NCBI GenBank assembly: GCA_041906305.1
Contig: JAYRJL010000007.1
Location: forward strand, 62,001 to 126,000
DNA from: SHVZ01 sp041906305
GTDB lineage: Bacteria; Pseudomonadota; Alphaproteobacteria; SHVZ01
Length of the DNA stretch: 64,000 nt
Reading direction: 5' to 3'
Positions 1-7,633 of this stretch are shown piece after piece (position 1 is the first letter of the stretch; each line of letters opens with the position of its first letter). Under the pieces are notes generated by a model. The model ran no database searches and was not told the origin of the DNA. It was given only the letters and a program-made list of their open reading frames with translations. The translations under genes and the position numbers were made by a program.

Positions 1-386
1 TCGGCCATGAGAAGAAGGTCCGGGGCCGCGTCGGCCGCGCCAATCACTTCGTCACCAACGGCATGGACCGGGTCAACCTGCGTACGCCGGACAGCGAGGC
101 GCAATCCTGCCATTCCGACCGTCGCCATCCGACCTTGCAGAAGCGCCTCGCCGATGCGCCCGCATCCTTCGGCATCGCCGAGGCTGCGCGTCTCGCCTCG
201 TATCACGGCGAGGAGGGCGGAGAGGGCTTCTGCCGCCATGGTGCCAGGGACCTCGGCAACACGATCTCCTGCGCCCTCTACGCCACGCGCCCGCGCACGC
301 TCACTTTCACCGCCGGAAATCCCTGCGAGGCCGACTGGCGGCTGTTCGACTTTTCGCCCGACACCTCAACCCGTCTTGCGTCCTAA
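1..386 (+). CDS. C45-family acyltransferase/hydrolase, 3' end only
   Basis: The reading frame is open from base 3 and stops at TAA 384-386, so the gene starts outside the window. About 127 residues are visible. They contain HFVTNGMD, then an alpha-helical stretch, and near the C terminus TISCALYATRPRTLTF followed by a short tail. This order is typical of the C-terminal half of peptidase family C45 (acyl-CoA:6-aminopenicillanate acyltransferase-like, Ntn fold), whose members cut or transfer amide-linked acyl groups. The N-terminal cysteine nucleophile is not in the window, so activity cannot be judged. The next gene follows after 12 bp with GGAG before its start, which suggests one transcript. 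The family call is by recognition of the fragment. Confidence 0.6.
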   Translation, partial: GHEKKVRGRVGRANHFVTNGMDRVNLRTPDSEAQSCHSDRRHPTLQKRLADAPASFGIAEAARLASYHGEEGGEGFCRHGARDLGNTISCALYATRPRTLTFTAGNPCEADWRLFDFSPDTSTRLAS

Positions 387-398
387 CGGAGTTCCTCC

Positions 399-1787
399 AT
401 GCCTTCGGTCAAGATCCTCTGTCCCACCGGACATCTCAGCTTCACGCCGCTCGAGAAGGCCAGCTTCCTTCTCGGCTGCGAGCAGAAGCCCGACTTCATC
501 ATCGCCGACGCGGGCAGCTGCGACATGGGCCCGCGTCCGCTCGGCGCCGACCAGCATGTGAGCCTTGAGGCCTGGCAGCGCCAGGACCTCGAGATCATGC
601 TGCTGAAGTCGCGCGAGCTGGGCGTACCGATGATCGTGGGATCGGCTTCCGATACCGGCACCGATCGCGGCGTCGACCAGTTCGTCGGCCTGATCGCCGA
701 CATCGCCCGCGAGCACAAGCTGAAGCCGTTCAAGCTGGCGGCAATCTACGCCGAAGTGCCGGTTGCCGAGCTCAAGCGCCGGCAGGCCGCGGGCGCCAGG
801 ATCATGGGCCTCGATGGCCGCGAGGACGCCGATGCGCGCGTGCTCGACCGCACCAGCCGCGCGGTCGCGGTCATGAACGCCGAGCCGATCCGGGCTGCGC
901 TCCGCGCCGGGGCGGACGTCGTCATCGCCGGCCGCAGCAGCGACTGCGCCATCTTCGCCGCGCCGTTGCTCGAGGCCGGGCTCTCGCCGGCGGTCTCCTA
1001 CTATGCCGGCAAGCTGATGGAATGCGCCTCTTTCTGCGCCGAGCCGTTCATGGGCAAGGAGTCGATCCTCGGCCGCATCGAGGGCGAGGACGTCTATGTC
1101 ACAGCCATGCATCCCGGCCAGCGCTGCACGCCGGCCTCGATCGCCAGCCATTCCATGTACGAGCGCACCAATCCCTATCGGGAATACGTCGCCGGCGGCT
1201 ATGTCGACATGAGCAAGTGCGCCTACAAGCAGACCGATCCGAAGACGACGGTCGCCAACGGTGCGACCTTCGTCGCCGACGAGGTCTGCAAGGTGAAGAT
1301 CGAGGGCGCCGGCCTTGTCGGTCAGCGCCGTCTCGCCGTGGTCGGCATCCGCGACCCGCAGACGATCCGCCTGATCGACAAGGCGATCGACTGGGCCAAG
1401 GGCAAGCTCGCCGAACGCTATGGCCCGATCGGCGGCGACTACGACGTCTTCTATCATCGCTACGGCCGCGACGCGGTGATGGAGGAGCTGGACCCGTCGC
1501 CGGACCTTCAGCCGCACGAGCTCGGCATCGTCGTCGAGGTCGTGGCCCAGGACGGCGGCCGCGCCCAGGAGATCTGCGCGCTCGCGGCCCGCAACCTGTT
1601 CTACGCCCGCCTGCCGGAGGTGAAGGGCACGGCCGGTACCGCCGCGCTGATGTCCGACGAGATCCTGATCGGCGAGCCCGGCTATGAATGGACCCTCAAC
1701 CACGTGATCGAGGTCAAGAATCCGATGGAGCTGTTCCGTCTCCGCCATCTCGTCATCGAGGGCGGCGCTGCGAAGGAGGCCGCGTGA
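399..1787 (+). CDS. AtuA-like (DUF1446) acyclic terpene utilisation family protein
   Basis: The product has 462 residues. The N terminus carries a small-molecule-binding-looking segment (LCPTGHLSF), followed by ADAGSCDMGPRPLG and later VIAGRSSDCAIFAAPLLEAG, which I recognise from the AtuA/DUF1446 family. AtuA is needed for growth on acyclic terpenes such as citronellol in Pseudomonas, but its reaction is unknown and most relatives sit outside terpene clusters. No signal peptide or membrane segment is seen, so it should be cytoplasmic. It overlaps the next gene by one base (TGATG), and the two families are often adjacent. An amidase, a binding-protein-like gene and a MetE-like gene nearby do not resemble a citronellol pathway, so the substrate here is open. 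Confidence 0.7.
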   Translation: MPSVKILCPTGHLSFTPLEKASFLLGCEQKPDFIIADAGSCDMGPRPLGADQHVSLEAWQRQDLEIMLLKSRELGVPMIVGSASDTGTDRGVDQFVGLIADIAREHKLKPFKLAAIYAEVPVAELKRRQAAGARIMGLDGREDADARVLDRTSRAVAVMNAEPIRAALRAGADVVIAGRSSDCAIFAAPLLEAGLSPAVSYYAGKLMECASFCAEPFMGKESILGRIEGEDVYVTAMHPGQRCTPASIASHSMYERTNPYREYVAGGYVDMSKCAYKQTDPKTTVANGATFVADEVCKVKIEGAGLVGQRRLAVVGIRDPQTIRLIDKAIDWAKGKLAERYGPIGGDYDVFYHRYGRDAVMEELDPSPDLQPHELGIVVEVVAQDGGRAQEICALAARNLFYARLPEVKGTAGTAALMSDEILIGEPGYEWTLNHVIEVKNPMELFRLRHLVIEGGAAKEAA

Positions 1788-2104
1788 TGACCGCGACCCG
1801 TCTGCGCGAGCTGGCCTCGACCATCCGGTCCAAGAATGCCGGCGTCGACCACATCACCTTCGACGTGATCTTCCGCGAGCGCGCGAACTTCGAGCGCGTG
1901 CGCGACTCCGGCGTTCTCGCCGAGGCGAAGATCCCGGCTCTGTTCAACCTGGATCCAAAGCGGATCACGCACTACTGCGTGTTCGAGCCGGCGAACGCGA
2001 TCAAGTTCACGATCCGCCGGCTGAAGCCCAGCGGCAGCCCGGGCGAGCGCGACGTCTTCGGCTCGCAGCAATACGCGCCGCTGTTCGACGTCCAGGTTCC
2101 CTAA
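1787..2104 (+). CDS. DUF4387 family protein
   Basis: This small protein has 105 residues. It starts at the ATG that overlaps the AtuA-like stop codon by one base, so translation is probably coupled. The ATG lies well inside a longer open frame; the coupled start is preferred because the protein then begins with MTATRLRELASTIRSKNAG, which matches my memory of DUF4387. Motifs visible include NAGVDHITFDVIF and ITHYCVFEPANAIKFTIRR. DUF4387 proteins usually sit next to AtuA/DUF1446 proteins and may be their partner subunit. That relation is known from gene context only, and no activity is established. It has no signal peptide. Confidence 0.75.
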   Translation: MTATRLRELASTIRSKNAGVDHITFDVIFRERANFERVRDSGVLAEAKIPALFNLDPKRITHYCVFEPANAIKFTIRRLKPSGSPGERDVFGSQQYAPLFDVQVP

Positions 2105-2113
2105 GGGGCAGCC

Positions 2114-3082
2114 CTAGGCGCGCGTCAGCGCCTCGTAGTCCGCGAACAGCCGCTTGGGGTCGGCGGCCTTCGGCACCAGGCCCTGGGCGTGCTGTTCGCG
2201 GCAGATGGTTTCCACCATCTTCGTGTTCGCCGGCGTCATGCCGAAGACGGCATCGCCGGCGAACTCGTTGCAGAGATACTCCATCTCGCGCATCGCCCAG
2301 GGCGAGTCCTCGGCGAACCACTTCACCTTGTCTTCCCAGATCGTCCAGGACTTCTGCATCGCCTCGTAGATCGTCTTCATCGCCTGCGGATGCTTTTCGG
2401 CGAAGGAGCGGCGGGCGGCGACGATGTGGAAGCCCGGGTAGATGCCCGTGCGGCGGTGATAGTCGGCCTCGACCTCCGGATAGTTTTCGACCAGGCGGCG
2501 AACCGCACCGCCCTTCTTGAAGACCGCCGGCGGCGCCTTGGCGGTGGTGATGCAGTCGACCCGTCCCTCGGCGAGCTCGGTCATCAGGTCTTCCGAGCCG
2601 GTGAGGAAGCGTGCGCCCTTCGGCGGCTGGGCGTCGTTTGGCGAGGGCGGCTTGCTCGGGTTCTTGGGATCCAGCGTCCCCAGGACCCACTGGCAGTCCT
2701 CGACGTTGACGCCGGCGTCGGTCATCGCGACTCGGCACCACATGGTGCCGGTGTCCGGCCACGAGTTGGTGCCGACGCGCTTGCCCTTGAGATCGGAGAG
2801 CTTGGTGAGCTTGCTGTCGGAGCGAACGAAGAAGTTCCGCTGGCGGAAGCCGCGCAGCACGAAGGCCGGCATGCCGACCAGGCTCTCGTCGCCCTTGGCG
2901 TAGCCGCCGACATAGCGGTTGAAGGAGACCTCGGCGACGTCGACGCCCTCCGGGAGGACGAGCGTCAGTGGGGAATGGCGGTCGAGCGAGAGCCTCAGGC
3001 CTGGCGTCGGCACGTCGCCGAGATGCAGCGGGCAGAGCTGGTCATAGGCTCGAAGGATCATCCTGACGTCGAGATCGGCCAT
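2114..3082 (-). CDS. Periplasmic-binding-fold protein, 4,5-dihydroxyphthalate decarboxylase/NMT1-like
   Basis: The product has 322 residues, starting at ATG 3080-3082 with GGAG eight bases upstream. An upstream ATG at 3118 has no ribosome site. MADLDVRMILRAYDQ at the N terminus and the KLSDLKGKRVGT motif place it in the class of type 2 periplasmic-binding-fold proteins that includes NMT1-like binding proteins and 4,5-dihydroxyphthalate decarboxylase. No signal peptide is visible, which favours a cytoplasmic enzyme or ligand-sensing role over a transport receptor. The motif SEDLMTELAEGRVDCITT lies in the middle of the protein. It converges with the AtuA/DUF4387 pair and is divergent from the amidase. 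The exact reaction is unknown, and 'decarboxylase' would be a guess. Confidence 0.6.
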   Translation of the reverse strand: MADLDVRMILRAYDQLCPLHLGDVPTPGLRLSLDRHSPLTLVLPEGVDVAEVSFNRYVGGYAKGDESLVGMPAFVLRGFRQRNFFVRSDSKLTKLSDLKGKRVGTNSWPDTGTMWCRVAMTDAGVNVEDCQWVLGTLDPKNPSKPPSPNDAQPPKGARFLTGSEDLMTELAEGRVDCITTAKAPPAVFKKGGAVRRLVENYPEVEADYHRRTGIYPGFHIVAARRSFAEKHPQAMKTIYEAMQKSWTIWEDKVKWFAEDSPWAMREMEYLCNEFAGDAVFGMTPANTKMVETICREQHAQGLVPKAADPKRLFADYEALTRA

Positions 3083-3154
3083 CTGCGGCTCCGCTGGGCT
3101 TGTGGGCGTCCGTTCCATTCTAGCCGAGGGCGGCGGCGCGGGGAGGCTGTTTGC

Positions 3155-3162
3155 GCTATGGT
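3155..3162 (+). promoter_or_regulatory. Putative -10 element (GCTATGGT) of the amidase gene
   Basis: GCTATGGTTCGGG lies 24 bp before the amidase start and ahead of its GGGAGG ribosome site. The same GCTA(T/G)NNT pattern stands before several other genes in this window and resembles the Caulobacter housekeeping -10 consensus GCTANAWC. No clear -35 was found, so this is inference. Confidence 0.4.
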
Positions 3163-3186
3163 TCGGGGACGACCTGGGAGGACCGC

Positions 3187-4659
3187 ATGACCGCTGCGAT
3201 GAGCTGGGACAAGTGGGTGACCTACGACGCCGTCGGACTGGCCGATCTGGTCAGGAAGAAGGAGGTGACGTCCAAGGAGCTGGCCGAGCAGGTCGCCTCC
3301 GGCATCGCGATGGTCAACCCGAAGATCAACGCGGTGATCGAGGTTTTCGACGACACCGTCAGGGACCCGCTCAAGGACGGCACGAACCCGAACGGGCCGT
3401 TCGCCGGCATGCCCTACCTGATGAAGGACCTGGGACCGACACTGAAGGGCCGGAAGCAGGAGATGGGCGCCCAGCTGATGCAGGGGAACGTCGCCTCGGC
3501 CGACAGCTTCCTCACCACCAGGATCCGCGAGGCCGGCCTCAACATCATGGGGCGGACGACGACGCCGGAGTTCGGCGTCTGCGGCTCGGTCGAGAACCCG
3601 AAGGTTTATGTCTCGCGCAATCCCTGGGACCAGGCCTACACGACGGGCGGCTCCTCGGCCGGAACCGGCGCGATCGTGGCCTCCGGCGTGATCCCGCTGA
3701 GCCACGCCAGCGACGGCGGCGGTTCGATCCGCATCCCGGCCGGCATCAACGGCAACGTCGGCCTGAAGCCGTCGCGCGGGGTGTTCTCGGCCTCGCCGGA
3801 CGGCTCGGACCTGATGGCGGTGGTCTCGGTCCAGGGTTGCCACAGCCGGACGATCCGCGACACGGCCGCGTTTGTCGATGCCTGCCGCGGCCCGGCACCC
3901 GGCGAGTTCATGCCGTTCTGGACACCGGAGGGCCCCTATCTCGACCTGATCAAGAAGGACCCGCGGAGGCTCAAGATCGCGGTCAGTCATGAATGGGGCG
4001 ACTACAGGTCGACGCCGCACATCGCAGCCGAGCTCGAGCGCGCGGGCAAGTTCCTCCAGGGTCTCGGCCACCACGTCGAGTGGAAGACGCCGCCGATCGA
4101 TTTCCGCGCCGCCTACGACGCGCAGACCACCTGCTACATCACCAACATCGCGATGAACCTGGAAGCCAAGACCAAGGCGAAGGGGCACAACCGGCCGACG
4201 ACCGACTGGATCGAGCCAATGAACGTCCGGATCTGGGAGGAGGGGATCAACCTCCCCTATTCGGCGCGATCCGAGATGCAGGCGGTGTTCAACTCGACCA
4301 CGCGTGCCTTCGGCGCCTTTCTCGAGGAGTGGGACGTGATCCTGACGCCGATCTCGACGCTGACCACGCACAAGCTCGGCACCATGGACTTCATCACGCT
4401 CAACAACACGGATACGCCGCGCGACTGGTTCCGGAAGCTCTGGGGCCTCTATGCCTATACGCCGCTCGGCAATCTCGCTGGCATTCCCGGCATCTCGCTG
4501 CCGATGGCCCAGCACGACAACGGGCTGCCGCTCGGCATCCAGGCGCTGTCGAAGCAAGCCAATGACGGGTTGCTGCTGCAGCTCGGCGCCCAGATCGAAC
4601 GGGCGCTCGGCGGCAGGTGGAACGGCGGGCGCGTGCCCAAGGTCCATGTGACGCACTGA
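3187..4659 (+). CDS. Amidase (amidase signature family)
   Basis: The product has 490 residues, starting at ATG 3187 with GGGAGG eight bases upstream. The earlier in-frame start at 3151 has no such site. The amidase-signature catalytic set is complete: Lys80 in PYLMKDLG, the cis-Ser in TTGGSSAGTG (Ser156) and the nucleophile Ser180 in SDGGGSIRIPAG. Such enzymes hydrolyse carboxamides to acids and ammonia; the sequence alone does not reveal the substrate. Length is normal for the family and no export signal is present. The MetE-like gene begins one base after this stop, so the two are cotranscribed. It is divergent from the binding-fold protein gene and has a GCTA-type -10 upstream. Confidence 0.9.
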   Translation: MTAAMSWDKWVTYDAVGLADLVRKKEVTSKELAEQVASGIAMVNPKINAVIEVFDDTVRDPLKDGTNPNGPFAGMPYLMKDLGPTLKGRKQEMGAQLMQGNVASADSFLTTRIREAGLNIMGRTTTPEFGVCGSVENPKVYVSRNPWDQAYTTGGSSAGTGAIVASGVIPLSHASDGGGSIRIPAGINGNVGLKPSRGVFSASPDGSDLMAVVSVQGCHSRTIRDTAAFVDACRGPAPGEFMPFWTPEGPYLDLIKKDPRRLKIAVSHEWGDYRSTPHIAAELERAGKFLQGLGHHVEWKTPPIDFRAAYDAQTTCYITNIAMNLEAKTKAKGHNRPTTDWIEPMNVRIWEEGINLPYSARSEMQAVFNSTTRAFGAFLEEWDVILTPISTLTTHKLGTMDFITLNNTDTPRDWFRKLWGLYAYTPLGNLAGIPGISLPMAQHDNGLPLGIQALSKQANDGLLLQLGAQIERALGGRWNGGRVPKVHVTH

Positions 4660-4660
4660 C

Positions 4661-5800
4661 ATGAGGCTCTCGACCGACCGTATTCTCACCACCCATGTCG
4701 GCAGCCTGCCGCGCTCCCAGGCGATCTGCGACCTCGTCTTCGGCAAGGAAGCCGGTACGCGCGAGGAGGACGCCGCCTTCAAGCGGACGATCGCCGGCGC
4801 CGTCGCCGAGGTGGTCGGCCGTCAGGCGGAGGCCGGCGTCGACGTGGTCAGCGACGGCGAGATGAGCAAGATCAGCTATGCGACCTACATCAAGGATCGG
4901 TTAACCGGATTCGAGGGCGATAGCCCGCGGCGCGTCCCGGCGGATCTCGAAACCTTTCCCGGCTATGCGGCGCGCGTGGCGAAGGGCGGGGGCCCGAGCT
5001 ATCGCCGGCCGCGCTGCACCGGCCCGATCAAGGTCAAGGACCTGGGTCCGGTCCGCGAGGACATCGCCAACTTCAAGGCGGCGCTCGCCGAAGCCGAGGT
5101 CGTCGAGGGCTTCATGAACGCGGCCTCGCCCGGCGTGATCGCGATGTTCCAGCCGAACGATCACTATCCGAGCGACGATGCCTACCTGGCGGCGCTCGCC
5201 GAGGCGATGCAGGTCGAATACGAGGAGATCCACAAGGCGGGCCTGGTGCTGCAGATCGACTCCCCCGACCTCGCCGTCGGCCGTCACATGATGTTCAAGG
5301 ATGAGAGCGAGGCGGTGTTCCTGAAGCGCGCCGAGGCACATGTCGAGGCGCTCAACCACGCGCTCCGCAATATCCCGCCGTCGTCGGTCAGGCTGCATGT
5401 CTGCTGGGGCAACTACGAGGGGCCGCATCACTGCGACATCGACCTCGAGCGCATCCTGCCGACGGTGTTGAAGGCGCGCGCCCAGGCGATTTCATTCGAG
5501 GCTGCCAATCCCCGGCATGCGCATGAATGGGCGGTGTTCAAGGAGCATCGGCTGCCGGATGACAAGGTCCTCATGCCGGGCCTGCTCGATTCCTGCACCA
5601 ACTATATCGAACACCCGAAGCTCGTGGCTGAGCGGATCTGCCGCTTTGCCGATGTAGTCGGGCGCGAGCGCGTGCTGGCGGGGACCGATTGCGGCTTCTC
5701 GACCTTCGCCGGCGTCGGACGTGTCGATCCCGACGTCGTCTACGCCAAGCTCAAGTCGCTGAGAGACGGGGCGGCCATCGCGACGGAGCGTCTCTGGTAG
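4661..5800 (+). CDS. Cobalamin-independent methionine synthase C-terminal-like (MetE/UROD superfamily) protein
   Basis: The product has 379 residues and corresponds only to the C-terminal catalytic barrel of MetE; the N-terminal tetrahydrofolate-binding half is absent. TTHVGSLPRS at the start and the zinc-ligand pattern LHVCWGN, FEAANPRHAH and AGTDCGF (His, Cys, Glu, Cys) are preserved, so a zinc-activated thiol chemistry is likely. Stand-alone proteins of this class include archaeal core methionine synthases and epoxyalkane:CoM transferase relatives; bacterial copies like this are often of unknown role. It directly follows the amidase gene and is closed by a strong terminator. Methionine synthesis proper is therefore uncertain; a degradative methyl or thiol transfer is possible. 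Confidence 0.75.
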   Translation: MRLSTDRILTTHVGSLPRSQAICDLVFGKEAGTREEDAAFKRTIAGAVAEVVGRQAEAGVDVVSDGEMSKISYATYIKDRLTGFEGDSPRRVPADLETFPGYAARVAKGGGPSYRRPRCTGPIKVKDLGPVREDIANFKAALAEAEVVEGFMNAASPGVIAMFQPNDHYPSDDAYLAALAEAMQVEYEEIHKAGLVLQIDSPDLAVGRHMMFKDESEAVFLKRAEAHVEALNHALRNIPPSSVRLHVCWGNYEGPHHCDIDLERILPTVLKARAQAISFEAANPRHAHEWAVFKEHRLPDDKVLMPGLLDSCTNYIEHPKLVAERICRFADVVGRERVLAGTDCGFSTFAGVGRVDPDVVYAKLKSLRDGAAIATERLW

Positions 5801-5807
5801 AAAGCGA

Positions 5808-5855
5808 ACGGCCGCCGGAGATGATCCGGCGGCCGTCTTCTCTTTCTTCTTTTTC
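5808..5855 (+). terminator. Rho-independent terminator after the MetE-like gene
   Basis: A perfect 12-bp stem (ACGGCCGCCGGA, loop GATGA, then its complement) ends at 5836 and is followed by a T-rich run. It begins 7 bp after the MetE-like stop. The minus-strand DUF1236 gene ends at 5864, so the hairpin may serve both directions, but the T tract is on the plus strand. Confidence 0.85.
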
Positions 5856-5863
5856 AGTCGAGG

Positions 5864-6568
5864 TCAGCGATAGATGTAGACGATCTTGTTCGTGCCCGGC
5901 TCGACCAGAACCGTGCGCCCGTTCACGTAGGCGTACCTGTTCGGGTAGTTCGGGATCTCGTAGACCTTGACGTTGGTCGGCAGGGCCGAGCCGACGACCA
6001 CCTCGCCCTCGAGATAGACCGGGTCGACCTTGTTGGAAGTGACGTAGGTCTTCACTTCGCCCGGCGGATCGACGACCGCGCCCGCGGTCAGGCCGGCGAT
6101 GCCGCCGATGACCGCGCCGATCGGACCCCCGAGCAGGGCGCCGGCGATCGCGCCGGTGCCCGCGCCCGCGGCCGCACCGGTGCTGCCGGTGCTGGTCGTG
6201 GTGGTGGAGGTCGTGGTCGTCGCGGCCGGAACCTGGGCGCGCTGTTCCTGGTACGTCACGACAGGAACCTGCAGCGCCTGGCGCTGCTGGGTCACGACCA
6301 CGGTCTGGCCGCCCTGCTGGGCGGTGACGTTGGCGCCCCAGACCCAGCCGCGGTGCCCGTTGGCGGTGACCTGGCACCAGGTGCCGGCCTCGGTGCAGCC
6401 TTCGACCTCGACGATGGCGTTGCGGTCGACGGTGCCGATGATGTTGTGCATCGCGCCGGGGCCGGAGCGCAGCGGCAGGTCGGCATTCGCGGTGCCGCTG
6501 ATGGCGAAAGCGGGCGACGCCATCGCGAGCGTCGCGGCGGCTGCCAGGACCGAAGTTCTCAATTTCAT
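5864..6568 (-). CDS. Exported SH3-like/DUF1236 protein
   Basis: The product has 234 residues. An N-terminal signal peptide (MKLRTSVLAAAATLAMASPAFA) is followed by a bacterial SH3-like domain (about residues 24-85, with LPLRSGPGAMHNIIGTVDRN and GWVWGANV). Next come a low-complexity Thr/Ser linker near 115-130, a glycine-zipper-like segment (GAIAGALLGGPIGAVIGG) that may insert in a membrane, and a C-terminal DUF1236 module (VYEIPNYPNRYAYVNG). Such proteins are common cell-envelope proteins in alphaproteobacteria. SH3b domains often bind peptidoglycan, but no ligand is known here. A GGAAC-N17-GGTT promoter 38 bp upstream of the start indicates general-stress control. It is monocistronic. Confidence 0.85.
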   Translation of the reverse strand: MKLRTSVLAAAATLAMASPAFAISGTANADLPLRSGPGAMHNIIGTVDRNAIVEVEGCTEAGTWCQVTANGHRGWVWGANVTAQQGGQTVVVTQQRQALQVPVVTYQEQRAQVPAATTTTSTTTTSTGSTGAAAGAGTGAIAGALLGGPIGAVIGGIAGLTAGAVVDPPGEVKTYVTSNKVDPVYLEGEVVVGSALPTNVKVYEIPNYPNRYAYVNGRTVLVEPGTNKIVYIYR

Positions 6569-6605
6569 GGTGTTCCTCGTCGGTTGGGATCCCTTCGCCC
6601 CAACG

Positions 6606-6631
6606 AACCACCGACTCAGGCAACCAGTTCC
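6606..6631 (-). promoter_or_regulatory. EcfG-type stress promoter for the DUF1236 gene
   Basis: On the minus strand GGAAC (6627-6631) is followed after exactly 17 bp by GGTT (6606-6609), close to the alphaproteobacterial EcfG consensus GGAAC-N16/17-CGTT. The -10 lies 37 bp before the DUF1236 start codon. Confidence 0.55.
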
Positions 6632-6709
6632 TGGAAAATCATCCCGAAGTCTTAAGCGCGGCTTCGTCGATCGAAGCAGCCGATTACCGCGCGGTATGTC
6701 ACTACGCGA

Positions 6710-7621
6710 TCACTCGGTGAAGGCGAGCGCAGGTCGCGTGAAGAACGCGTGCAGGATCTGGTATGAGGCGAGGAAATTCTTCTGGCGGAAGGAGCCGTGC
6801 GAGACCGCCGGCATCGCCGTGAAGGCCTTGTCGGGATTGGGCAGCTTCTTGAAGAAGGCCATGAGATCGTCGATGCCGGCGATGCCGTCGTACTGGCCAC
6901 GCATGATCAAGGTCGGCACGTGGATCTTTTCCGGGTCGATGATCGGCAGGTTCGCACACATGTCGATGTAGGTGCCGTTGGGCGAGGAGTCGTCGAGCGC
7001 CAGGACCTGGCTGACCAGCGGGTCGATGAAACGCTCCTCGATCGTGCTGGCGTGATCGCGCGTGAACATGGCCATCATGAAGGGCCGGTCGATGCCGCGT
7101 CGCGTGGTCGCTCGCCATTCGTTCAGCTTCTTCCGCCGCTGCTCGAGCGTCGGGCTGCCTTCGCCGGTCCAGACCAGCGCCTCGAGAGCAAGGCGTGCAA
7201 TGCGCTCCGGATGCTGCTGGGCGAAGAGGCCGGCGCGAAGCGAGCCTGAGGAAATGCCGTAGACCATCAACGGCCCAGACCCGCGCGCCATGATGTAGTC
7301 GGACGCGGCGGCCGCATCCTCGGCGCCCTCGGCGATCTTCGCCAGCATCTCGGGACCCTTGTACGAGCGGCCGTAGCCCCGGCAGTCGAAGGTCCAGGCA
7401 TCGAAGCCGCGCGTGGCGAACCAGTCCATCACGGAAGCTTCCGGCATGCCCTCCACCTGAAGGTCGAAGGTCGGCTGGGTCGGCATGGAGGAGCCGTGGA
7501 TGAAGAGCACAGTGCCCCGGCGCGGTCCCTGCGCCGGCTTCGACCAAAGGAACAGGCTCTTGCCGCCGGAGGTGGTCCAGTGCTCCTGGCCCTTGATGCG
7601 CGTGGTCGTGCGGATGTCCAT
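6710..7621 (-). CDS. Alpha/beta hydrolase, last gene of the tricarboxylate-type operon
   Basis: The product has 303 residues and a cytoplasmic alpha/beta-hydrolase fold. VLFIHGSS forms the oxyanion loop, VYGISSGS the nucleophile elbow (Gly-x-Ser-x-Gly), RGQYDGI holds the acid residue and AVSHGS the catalytic His. The fold covers esterases, lactonases and C-C hydrolases; the sequence does not say which. It is last in a five-gene minus-strand operon, 12 bp after the TctA-TctB transporter gene, so it probably acts on the imported compound or on an ester of it. It lacks a signal peptide. Confidence 0.8.
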   Translation of the reverse strand: MDIRTTTRIKGQEHWTTSGGKSLFLWSKPAQGPRRGTVLFIHGSSMPTQPTFDLQVEGMPEASVMDWFATRGFDAWTFDCRGYGRSYKGPEMLAKIAEGAEDAAAASDYIMARGSGPLMVYGISSGSLRAGLFAQQHPERIARLALEALVWTGEGSPTLEQRRKKLNEWRATTRRGIDRPFMMAMFTRDHASTIEERFIDPLVSQVLALDDSSPNGTYIDMCANLPIIDPEKIHVPTLIMRGQYDGIAGIDDLMAFFKKLPNPDKAFTAMPAVSHGSFRQKNFLASYQILHAFFTRPALAFTE

Positions 7622-7633
7622 CGGTGGTTCCGG

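Noticed and set aside
3058..4782. Long minus-strand open frame opposite the amidase gene
   Set aside because: It has no recognisable motif. The amidase frame carries the whole catalytic set with a good ribosome site.
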